A stretch of DNA of 64,000 bases from an uncultured Christensenella sp. Lineage in GTDB: Bacteria; Bacillota; Clostridia; Christensenellales; CAG-917. The notes below the pieces were generated by a model. The model was given only the letters and a program-made list of their open reading frames with translations. It did not search any database and was not told the origin of the DNA. Of the stretch, positions 24,820 through 33,200 are shown one piece after another (within the stretch, counting starts at the first letter, position 1; the number at the start of each line of letters is the position of its first letter). Location of the stretch: contig CAJTQT010000001.1 in the NCBI GenBank assembly GCA_910578325.1, positions 327,191-391,190 of the forward strand, in the 5' to 3' direction. The translations under genes and the position numbers were made by a program.

Positions 24820-25777
24820 ACAACTCACGCATCCTTTCTTTTATTTTATTTTTATCAACGCCGTTTTTAATGCCCGCTACCGCCAGTTTCGCAACCTTTA
24901 TCTGAGTGATTTTGGTCAGATAAAAAGCGACTATGGGTGCGACGCTGAATAAATCGTCTTTTTCTTGCTTCCACATTTTCAGCAACGCGTTATCCTGCGC
25001 GACTTCGAATGCAACAAGATTCCCGTCGTCTACGACCGCGCTTACGGATTCCTCAAACTTAGTACGCTTGCATTTTTCTTTAAGAACGTCTGTCGGCGAA
25101 TCGTATATATCGGGAAGAAAATCCAGTTCGCCGCCTTTTACAAAGCCCTCTTCGAAGTATGACTTAGACAGCCCCAGTCTCTTGCATCTCAAAAACGCGC
25201 CTATATTTGCAACGTCCGCTTTCCTGCCGAAATACTCGCAAACCGCTCTTCCTGTTTTTTTTCTGTTTGCAAACACGAAGTCAAACATAGCCTTATCGGC
25301 AATACAGTCTATCGCGTGCGGAGAAACTCCGCCTCCGACCGACAGTTGTTTAAACTGCGCTATCGCGTCTGCAAAAAACTCGGGTGCGTCCGACGCACGG
25401 TCCTGTTCTATCCAACTCCTGATTTCGTCGACTTCGTACAGACCTTTCGGCGCGGCTACGGTCTTCTTTCCCGTAACCGAACTTTTGAAAAGCGATTTGA
25501 GATTCAAAAAATCATATTGCGCCAAAAACGCGTCCAATGCGCCGTCAACATTGAACTCGCGCAGAAATTCCGCCGCTTTTTCCTCTTCCGCGGCAAAAAG
25601 CGCGTCGAAATCACCGTCGCCGACCGACGCCCCTGCGCCGAATCCCATATCCGCCAACGCCCTGAACGCCGTTTGCGTCGTAGTACAGTCAAGCAACCTC
25701 TGCACCGACTGAGCGGTAAAAAGAGAGGTTTCCATACTCTTGACTCTTGCGTTCTGGTATACGAATTTGTCAGACAT
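24812..25777 (-). CDS. ntpC: V-type ATP synthase subunit C
   Basis: 321 residues, the funnel-shaped subunit linking the central stalk to the membrane ring. It begins FVYQNARVKSMETSLFTAQS, as in the family (Y-x-N-A-R-V-x-x-M-E). Overall conservation is lower than for A and B, as usual; position between E and F in the operon supports the call. It lies one base after subunit E. Confidence 0.9.
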   Translation of the reverse strand: MSDKFVYQNARVKSMETSLFTAQSVQRLLDCTTTQTAFRALADMGFGAGASVGDGDFDALFAAEEEKAAEFLREFNVDGALDAFLAQYDFLNLKSLFKSSVTGKKTVAAPKGLYEVDEIRSWIEQDRASDAPEFFADAIAQFKQLSVGGGVSPHAIDCIADKAMFDFVFANRKKTGRAVCEYFGRKADVANIGAFLRCKRLGLSKSYFEEGFVKGGELDFLPDIYDSPTDVLKEKCKRTKFEESVSAVVDDGNLVAFEVAQDNALLKMWKQEKDDLFSVAPIVAFYLTKITQIKVAKLAVAGIKNGVDKNKIKERMRELYA

Positions 25778-25778
25778 A

Positions 25779-26351
25779 TCAGCCGAATATTTCCTTTGCT
25801 ATCTGCGTTTCGATTTTTTCGCGCAACAAGGCTATTTCAACGTCGAACGTAAGGTTTTTATCTACGCCTTTGCCGCTAATAATCATTCCGTCGAAATCTC
25901 CGAACTCAGACGACAGCGAAAGCGTAATGCCCTTCTCTTCGGCAAAAGCCGAGACATCGTCCGAAGTAAGAACTCCCTCCTGCCTCCTGCCGAGCGTAAC
26001 GACGTCACCGTCCTCCGCTTCGCGCAGCATACCCGTAAGGAGATTTCTCATAACGCGCTTATCGAGAGATTTGAGTTTTTCAAGCGCGCGGGCAAACACG
26101 CCGTCGAGAACCTTTGCTTTCGAGGCGAGTTGCAACTTCCTTACTTCGAGGTCGGCGACCGTCTTTCCGCGGGCTTCGAGGTCGTCAATCATTCTATCCG
26201 TTTCGCTTTGAAACGTATAGATATAAGACTTGCATTCCTCCGCCGCCGCGGCGAGAATTCCATCCGCGCGAGCAGTCTGCTCCTCTATAAAAGAGTTTGC
26301 GCGAATCTCGGCCTCGGATATGATTTTTTCAACGATACTTTCCTTGCTCAT
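25779..26351 (-). CDS. ntpE: V-type ATP synthase subunit E
   Basis: 190 residues, peripheral-stalk subunit. It has a long N-terminal helix (IVEKIISEAEIRANSFIEEQ...) and a C-terminal globular part with DGMIISGKGVDKNLTFDVEI, the conserved 'GG.xxx...G.I..N.T.D' segment of subunit E. Placed between K and C. Confidence 0.9.
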   Translation of the reverse strand: MSKESIVEKIISEAEIRANSFIEEQTARADGILAAAAEECKSYIYTFQSETDRMIDDLEARGKTVADLEVRKLQLASKAKVLDGVFARALEKLKSLDKRVMRNLLTGMLREAEDGDVVTLGRRQEGVLTSDDVSAFAEEKGITLSLSSEFGDFDGMIISGKGVDKNLTFDVEIALLREKIETQIAKEIFG

Positions 26352-26355
26352 AATT

Positions 26356-26895
26356 TTACGCCAAAACGCTCAGTGCCGAACTTACTGCTTCCGGAACCGT
26401 TTCCGCCGGCATACCGTTAACAGCGGGAATCATAACCGCAAGCAACGAAACCAGCAATGCGAGAACCGCGTACGTTTCAACCATAACCGTAAGAATAATC
26501 GCCTTACCGCTTTCTTCGGGACGCTTTGCAATCATCGCGATACCGCTGCAAGCCGCTTTCGACTGATACAGCGCGGAAATCAGACCGACGATAGCCATAG
26601 GAAGACAAGCCGCGAACAGCGACAGACCTTCGCCTACCGTAAGCATCGTAATTCCGCCGAAAAGGTTGATTTTGACAAACACAAGGAACGCGACCAGCAA
26701 ACCGTAAATACCCTGCGTACCGGGCAGAAGTTGCATAACCAGGCACTTTGAGAATTTGTCGGGGTCTTCGCTCGTTACGCCTGCCGCCGCTTTACCTGCG
26801 ATACCCACGCCGATTGCAGAGCCCATACCTGCCATACCTGCGGCAAGAGCCGCGCCGAGAATGGCGATAAAAGTACCTACGCTCATTCCAACCAT
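26356..26895 (-). CDS. ntpK: V-type ATP synthase subunit K, Na+-type ligand set
   Basis: 179 residues with four membrane helices, i.e. two fused hairpins as in NtpK; this is the rotor ring subunit. Hairpin 1 contains L57-P-G-T60-Q61 and hairpin 2 contains Q111 and E140 (MVETYAVLALL). From the family literature, Enterococcus hirae NtpK binds Na+ through Leu61, Thr64, Gln65, Gln110 and Glu139; all five have matching residues here. Na+ rather than H+ coupling is therefore inferred. Hairpin 1 lacks a carboxylate, giving one ion site per four helices. Confidence 0.94.
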   Translation of the reverse strand: MVGMSVGTFIAILGAALAAGMAGMGSAIGVGIAGKAAAGVTSEDPDKFSKCLVMQLLPGTQGIYGLLVAFLVFVKINLFGGITMLTVGEGLSLFAACLPMAIVGLISALYQSKAACSGIAMIAKRPEESGKAIILTVMVETYAVLALLVSLLAVMIPAVNGMPAETVPEAVSSALSVLA

Positions 26896-26900
26896 AATTG

Positions 26901-28934
26901 TTACCTCCTCATATCGAGATAAGTGTATTTTGTATTAGTTCCGTAGGGCATAAACGCGTGACCGCCGCCCTCATAGAATTTCCCGTAAAATTCGATATAT
27001 TGCAATCTGCAATTGTGCACGTACGCGCCGAGCGTGGATATCGCTATATTGAACACGTGACCGACTATAAAAATCGGAACGCATAAAATATAACCTATCG
27101 CAACCAGATTCGTCGGGAAAAATCCGAGTACCACCTGACATATCTGATTGACCACAAGCGCAACGACGCTTCCCGAAAGCCCCAGTCCGAACAAACGCGC
27201 ATAGGACAGGACGTCCGAAACTATATTCACACCGTCGTAAAGTTTTGCAAAACCGCCGAAGAAACCGACGATTTTCTTTGCGCCTTTCTTTCCGCGGATA
27301 CCAGATAGCACCAACAGAAACGCGCCTGTAGCGGCAAGGGCGATGCCCACATACGTCAACGCCTTTATATCCTTTACGAACAGCATTCCGACAACCGCTA
27401 CGATAATTCCCGCAAAGATAAGATACCAGGTTCCAACCTCGCAGAGCGCGTCTAAAACTTTGCCGCGGCGTATAAGTTTTATGGCGTTTAAGAACATACC
27501 GACAATTATATGCGCAAAGCCAAGCGCAAAAGAAATGCCCAGCAATATTAGCGGACCGTTTCCGTCAAGGGGTTTTATCATCTGAATCGTCTCGAAAAAA
27601 GTTCCCTCTATTCCGAGCCCGAACCAACCTCCGAACAGCGCGCCCCAAACGATAGTGCTTATTCCGCCCATTCCGATAATCAGAAGCAGTCTGCCCTTTC
27701 CGGGGACAGGTCTCTTGACTCTGTACATTATAAACGCGCCGAGCGCGAGAATTATACCGTACGCCGCGTCCGCTATCATCATTCCGAACAGCAGAAAATA
27801 GAATATCGACATTATGGGATTGGGATCGATATCCTTTCTGTAATTCGGGACGCTGTACATATTTGTCACGTCCTGATAAGGTTCAACCATAGCGGAATTT
27901 TTTACGTAAGTCGGCACGATTTCATCGGGTTCGGGATCTCTGAACTCATAGAGCAACGCGTCCGAGGTTTTATCGAGCACCTCTTTGAGTTTGTACTCGT
28001 AATCGGCGGGATACCAACCCTCGAGCACAAAGCACTCTTTTGTAGTCGCAAAGCCGTCCAACGCGTTGTTCGTGGCAAGCCTTACCATATAATAGTCGTA
28101 CAAAACTTTCAGATCGGGGATAAACATCTCCTTGACAAGCGCGCGGGTTGTCAATTCCGAGGATTCGTCGTTAAGATCGGCGATTCTGTCCTCTATTGCA
28201 GCAACTGCATCTTTCGGCGTTTCGTCCGAATCACAAGGCATACGCACAAAATCTATCGACTGCAAAAACGCATTCAAATCCTCGGCAACCGACTTATGCG
28301 CTATTGCGATAAACGGCTGTACTTTCTGCGGCTGACCGCAGAGCATAACGGAAACAAGTTCGTTTTCGCTTCCGTAAGCATTCAACTGCGAAACGTTCTG
28401 CGACGGAACGCCGCCTAAAACCACAACGCATTTCGCCGTATCTTTATAAAACGTATAGGGTTGTTTAAGTTCCGAATAAAGTTTGTGAATCTCGATTTCG
28501 CCTTTGAGTTTATTCTTTTCCGCGACGATTTCCTTTTGCCGAGACGCGATTTCTTCGAGGTCGGACACGTTCGCCATAAGTTCGATTTCTCTTGAACCTA
28601 TTTCTTCAAACTGCTGATAACCAAGCCTCGCAATCGAATTTACGGGCGGAATCTTTATAGGAGTATAAATATACGGATATTCCGATTTTTCCGTCTTTTT
28701 CGCCAGAGCCTCGGCGATTCTGCGCTGGTCTTTGAGAAAATCGAAAGCACTTCTGATTCTTGCCGTATCGCCGATAAGTTTTTCCGATGACGCGGAGTTG
28801 TCAAGACGCACGGTATCTTCGATATCGCGAGTCTTGACGATTTCCACATTCTTTGTTCTGTGGAGCGTCTCAAACAACTTATTTCTGTCGTGCCGATGCC
28901 CGATGAGCACCAGTTTTTTCATTTCAACAATCAT
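26901..28934 (-). CDS. ntpI: V-type ATP synthase subunit I
   Basis: 677 residues, the membrane stator subunit (a-subunit analogue). The N-terminal half is cytoplasmic with coiled coils (MKKLVLIGHRHDRNKLFETL...; DLEEIASRQKEIVAEKN). From about residue 375 there are seven to eight membrane helices (FYFLLFGMMIADAAYGIIL, the typical 'FGMMxGDxGYG' block; SYARLFGLGLSGSVVALVVN with the channel arginine; FNIAISTLGAYVHNCRLQYIEFYGKFYEGGG). Start 5 bases upstream of subunit K. Confidence 0.96.
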   Translation of the reverse strand: MIVEMKKLVLIGHRHDRNKLFETLHRTKNVEIVKTRDIEDTVRLDNSASSEKLIGDTARIRSAFDFLKDQRRIAEALAKKTEKSEYPYIYTPIKIPPVNSIARLGYQQFEEIGSREIELMANVSDLEEIASRQKEIVAEKNKLKGEIEIHKLYSELKQPYTFYKDTAKCVVVLGGVPSQNVSQLNAYGSENELVSVMLCGQPQKVQPFIAIAHKSVAEDLNAFLQSIDFVRMPCDSDETPKDAVAAIEDRIADLNDESSELTTRALVKEMFIPDLKVLYDYYMVRLATNNALDGFATTKECFVLEGWYPADYEYKLKEVLDKTSDALLYEFRDPEPDEIVPTYVKNSAMVEPYQDVTNMYSVPNYRKDIDPNPIMSIFYFLLFGMMIADAAYGIILALGAFIMYRVKRPVPGKGRLLLIIGMGGISTIVWGALFGGWFGLGIEGTFFETIQMIKPLDGNGPLILLGISFALGFAHIIVGMFLNAIKLIRRGKVLDALCEVGTWYLIFAGIIVAVVGMLFVKDIKALTYVGIALAATGAFLLVLSGIRGKKGAKKIVGFFGGFAKLYDGVNIVSDVLSYARLFGLGLSGSVVALVVNQICQVVLGFFPTNLVAIGYILCVPIFIVGHVFNIAISTLGAYVHNCRLQYIEFYGKFYEGGGHAFMPYGTNTKYTYLDMRR

Positions 28935-28971
28935 ATTTTACAGGCAGGCAATAACATATTACGGACAACCG

Positions 28972-29292
28972 TCAGGCATATTTTTGCAACAGCATATCAA
29001 CGACTTCGTTTGCGGTGTCTTCGATAACGGAGTTCTTTTCCTCCGTCATCGCAGTGGCGTTTTCAACGCCCTTTTTAAGAATGCTCTGGGCTTTGTCCAA
29101 CGCCTTTTTACGGGCATCCTGCAAAAGCGTCTTACGCTCCTCTTTGCATTCTTTGACGGTAGACTTTTTCTGAGCGTCGGCTTCCGCTTCCGCTTTCAGA
29201 ACGATTTCTTTGCCGCGTTGATAAGCATCTTTCTGCATTTGTTCCGCTCTCGCCTCGGCTTCTCTGACCTCTCTTATAACCGTCTCTATCAT
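28972..29292 (-). CDS. V-type ATP synthase subunit H/G (peripheral stalk)
   Basis: 106 residues, almost entirely a charged coiled coil (REVREAEARAEQMQKDAYQR; KAEAEADAQKKSTVKECKEE). By composition, length and first position among the ATPase genes it is the peripheral stalk subunit that pairs with E (AhaH/NtpF-like). Its ATG overlaps the rpiB stop in an ATGA. Confidence 0.82.
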   Translation of the reverse strand: MIETVIREVREAEARAEQMQKDAYQRGKEIVLKAEAEADAQKKSTVKECKEERKTLLQDARKKALDKAQSILKKGVENATAMTEEKNSVIEDTANEVVDMLLQKYA

Positions 29293-29738
29293 CTGGCATC
29301 CTCTTCGATTCTGGTAATCATATCGAGACGTCTCTGGTGTCTTCCGCCTTCATACTCCGCGGTAAACCATGCCTTGACTATCTCCTCCGCCTCGTCGGGA
29401 GTGATTACACGTCCGCCGAGCGCGATGATGTTTGCATTATTATGATTTTTTGTGAGTTTCGCCATATAAGTGTTTGTGACAACGGCACATCTTATGCCTC
29501 TGACTTTGTTCGCCGAAATCGAAATACCTATACCCGTCCCGCACATCACGACGCCGAGTTCGCATCTACCCGACGCAACCGCACGCGCAACTTTCTCGCC
29601 ATACTCGGGATAATCGACGGAATTTTCGTCAAAACAGCCGAAATCTTCCACTTCCGCGCCTAACGCTTTCAAAGTGGAAACCACTCTGTCTTTCAGCACA
29701 AATCCGCCGTGATCACAACCGACAGCAACTTTTTTCAT
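29289..29738 (-). CDS. rpiB: ribose-5-phosphate isomerase B
   Basis: 149 residues, normal RpiB/LacAB length. It interconverts ribose-5-P and ribulose-5-P in the pentose phosphate pathway. CDHGGFVLKD (phosphate/substrate Asp-His), VMCGTGIGISISANKVRGIRC with the catalytic Cys, NIIALGGRV and the C-terminal GGRHQRRLDMI are all diagnostic. It leads the V-ATPase transcript and overlaps the next gene, which is unusual company. A GAGGG site precedes the ATG. Confidence 0.96.
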   Translation of the reverse strand: MKKVAVGCDHGGFVLKDRVVSTLKALGAEVEDFGCFDENSVDYPEYGEKVARAVASGRCELGVVMCGTGIGISISANKVRGIRCAVVTNTYMAKLTKNHNNANIIALGGRVITPDEAEEIVKAWFTAEYEGGRHQRRLDMITRIEEDAR

Positions 29739-29765
29739 ACATTACCCTCGAATTTATTATATTAA

Positions 29766-29794
29766 ATTATACAACACCTGTTCGTGAAAATCAA
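29766..29794 (-). promoter_or_regulatory. promoter of the rpiB / V-ATPase operon
   Basis: TTGATT (29789-29794), 17-nt spacer, perfect TATAAT (29766-29771) on the minus strand, 27 nt upstream of the rpiB ATG. Confidence 0.75.
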
Positions 29795-29870
29795 TAAAAA
29801 CTTATTTTAGCCGAATGTTTAAAGCATTTTAATAAATTTGTGAATACTCTCGCTCGGACTGATATAAGTA

Positions 29871-30087
29871 TAAAACCGCGATATTTGCGTTCAGACAAGG
29901 AAAAGGCACTTTTGCGAACAGCCCAGTGTAATAATCCCCACAAAACACGGAGGTTTTGCGGGGACCCCAAGATTATACCCCACAAAACACGGAGGTTTTG
30001 CGGGGACCCCTATTCTCGTACACGACTGTGAGCAAAAGTGCCTTTGACGCAGTATCAACGCAATTTCACAAATACTAAATTTTATAA
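29871..30087. repeat. hairpin repeat element A
   Basis: It is bounded by imperfect inverted ends (TATAAAA...TTGCGTT on the left, the complement on the right). Inside lies a perfect 14-bp inverted repeat AAAGGCACTTTTGC (29902-29915) / GCAAAAGTGCCTTT (30032-30045). The core holds two identical 33-bp units at 29936-29968 and 29978-30010, separated by 9 bases. Each is a hairpin (CCCCACAAAAC / GTTTTGCGGGG) followed by ACCCC. On the minus strand the single mismatch becomes G-U, so the minus-strand RNA folds better. Only short frames without a credible start cross it. Confidence 0.8.
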
Positions 30088-30250
30088 AACCGAGATATTG
30101 AGATGAGTGACGCGAAAGAGGCGTTTTTGCAAGCCGCCTAACGTAATAATCCCCACAAAACACGGAGGTTTTGCGGGGACCCCTATTTTCGTACGTGACG
30201 GCGAGCAAAAACGCCTCTGACAAAGTCAATCGCTCAATAGCGCGGTTTTA
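30085..30250. repeat. hairpin repeat element B
   Basis: A 166-bp element with 18-bp terminal inverted repeats (30085-30102 and 30233-30250, 16 of 18 matching, outer TAAAACCG). A perfect 14-bp inner inverted repeat follows: AGAGGCGTTTTTGC (30117-30130) / GCAAAAACGCCTCT (30205-30218). The core has one 33-bp unit (30151-30183) identical to those in element A, and the same flanks GTAATAAT and TATT-TCGTAC. The inner stem differs from element A by paired changes. Its right end contains the TAA stop of the giant surface-protein gene. Confidence 0.8.
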
Positions 30251-33200
30251 CAGTTTGGAGAGTTGTTTCTTACGTATAATCAAAGCCACAACCGCTCCGA
30301 CTAACGCGATACCGAGCACGGCGCACACAACCGATATTGTTATGACAGCCCAGAACGGCAACAGTTCGGGATTGAGATCGACGAACACGAGCGCGCCGAG
30401 GAAATCGGTGGTATATTCGATACGCCCGTCTTTGACCGTATAATCGGAAAGACGTTTGAGACCGCCTTCGGCTGTGACCGTATAGAGCGCAATGCCGTCC
30501 ATACTCCTCACTTCTTCTGGAATCGCAACGCTGACTGCAACCGCGGTTCCTCTCGTGTCAACAACTTCGCTTCCGTAGTACAGAGCAAGTCTTACAACCG
30601 CTGCGAGCGACGCCTGACTGTCTATGTGCGGCATATACTGATTGACTTTCGTCCAGTAATCCAGATCGCTCGCGTTACCCTGTCCGTTGACAACCGTACG
30701 CGCGACGAATCTGTTTGCGACAACCGCTTCCGACAAATTGACGGATCCGCTGTCGCTTGAAACGTAATTAGTTGTGAGTTCGAGCACGCCGTTTGCGCCT
30801 ACAAGATTATAGTTATCGCTATTGAAAGATTTTCCGCCGTTGACAACTTCAACTGCAAACGGATATCTGCCCGAAGACGCGATATTTTTCTGGAAGACTA
30901 CCGAAGTCTGATCTTTTGTCAGTTTTATGCTCTCCGGAGCGTCGGGCATAGACACGGTATAGTCGATGACGTATTCCTTGCCCTTTTCATAAACCGCAGC
31001 GAGATGCAGAATATTGTTGGAGTAGGTATTCTGATATCCATCCGTAGAAATATTGATTTGAACAACCGCTCTCAGTACTGTATACGTTGCAGAAACGCTT
31101 TCCGCCGCATAGTTGGGATTGTTATCCGCAAACAGCGAGTTCAAGGATACCGTAACGCGATATATACCGGCATTTATCATACCTTTGTCCATATCCACTT
31201 CTTCGAAGTTGCCGTCTTTGAGCATAGCGTACGTGATGTCGGTTTCTTCTGGCAATATTCTGACGTCGCAACCAATCATATTGTTCGCGCCGCTTACGCC
31301 GTACTTGAACGCCGCGCCGTCATAGTATTTTGAGCCGCCGTACACTTTAAGGTTGGGGCTTGCTCTTCCTACGACGATAGTCGCTACTTCCGGACTCGTC
31401 CATTTAATGAAATATCCGTTAGGATCGCCGTCGTCAATCGCTATAGACCTCGCGACGTTGACAAAGCCCGTATACGTGCCCGCATTTACTGGAACAACTC
31501 TGTTTCCATCTTCCGTTTCAATAAAGAACTCGTCTCCGTCGCGGAATATTCCTTGAAGCACGGTTGAAGTAAGATTCGTGCCGTTATAAGTGACGTTAAA
31601 CACGTTATCCACCGCTGCGCGCATAGTAATTCCCGCAATTTCGGGGAGTTTCAGATTAAGTTCCGATACGCGTGTTTTGAGGTCGAACTCGCCGTATTTT
31701 CTGAGCAGACTGCCGGTGTTTTCATCGACATAGTATTTGCTTCCCAGATAAATATTATAGTTGGGGATAAGTTCTGCATAATCAACGCCCTTCGGAGCCT
31801 CGAAGTACACAATATATCTCTCGTTGGGGCCGAGGTCGTCGCTGATAACGGGATACTTGCCCATAGGAGTGACCGTATCCGTCTCACTGTTGTAAATTCC
31901 GAACTTTACTACGGGATAATAATCCACGCCGTTGATTCTGAACACAGTAACGACAGTTTCAGAAGGCGCGAAGCCGTGGTTGCCGTCCTTATCCAGATAG
32001 AACAGTTCGACGCTCGGATCCGCTCCCGCATAGTTTTTGACGTACTCTCTTCCGTCCGTAGCCACAAAGAGGTCCTTTCTGATAACGGTAAGAATACTCG
32101 TATCACCCTGCGTATATACGGGATTGAATGCATAGTTGTTTACGTCGACGTTGACCAACGTATAACCCGACGCAACCGTACCCGCCGCAGGTTTTGACAT
32201 CGGGAACACCGCTTTTGCGCTCGGGAGCGCGGTTATGCCCGACAGTTTTACAAAGTAAATTTCCTTATTATCCTGCAACTTATCGGATTCGGGTACCTTG
32301 TCGTAACCGCCTGCGGGATTCTTTGTATAAATTCTCGATCTGAGCGAATCCTGATAGTTGCCGATGTCGAAGCCCATCATCTCGGTATAGTTGAGATAGG
32401 AGAGATAGAATCCGCCCTCCCACAAATCGAGATCATAGGTATTGCTGCCGTTTCCGTGAACTTTGTATTTTATGCTGCCTTCCACCGATCCGAACGACGA
32501 ACCGTAGACAATCTCACCGTCTTCAAGCATAGCGTCTATCGTACGTTTTACGATCTTTCCTCTGATTCGCGCAGAACCGACAGTACCGTCGATGCAGTAG
32601 TTATCAGCGTCTTTGCCCTTAATTCCGGAAGGTGTGAATACAACGTAGTTAGCCGTAGTATAAGCGTCGTCGAACTCCGCAAAAATCGTTTCGATTTCAA
32701 CTTCGTCGCCCGCGATAACGCCTGCTATGCTACCCTCTGTATAACGGTAGTCCCAGTTTGTACTGCCTTCCTTGTATCTCTCTCCAAAGAACTTCTTCGT
32801 GCCGTCGTACATTTTGGTAAACGCGGTAGAATTTTCATTTATAACGATACCGCTCGACGCGATAGCGACACTTCTCTGCAAAATTTTGCCTTCGCCTTTC
32901 AGATACGTAAATGATTCGGGCAGATTTCCGTCAACCGCGCCGTTATAGGTCGAATCGACAAGATAAACGCCGACGCCGCCGAGATTGTAATAACCCGCTA
33001 TTGCGTCCTTCGCGCTTGCGAGTTTCTCCTCGCTGTCCTTATAGATGTATCTGTCCGCAGTCGGAAGTGCGTAATAATACGTGACTTCCTGCGTTCCTTT
33101 ATAGGTATCGAAATGCCACGCGCCGTTAATATCGACGTATGCAAGATAGTCGTCGCCCTGCTTTGCATCCGCACGGTATACAGGCACGTAGTTGACCTTA

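Noticed and set aside
29936..30183. Possible CRISPR array from three identical 33-bp repeats
   Set aside because: Spacings are 9 and 140 bases, units are internally palindromic over their whole length, and there are no cas genes.
29891..30229. Minus-strand open frame across the hairpin elements
   Set aside because: Its content is entirely inverted-repeat DNA, there is no ribosome site, and the structure explains the sequence better than coding does.
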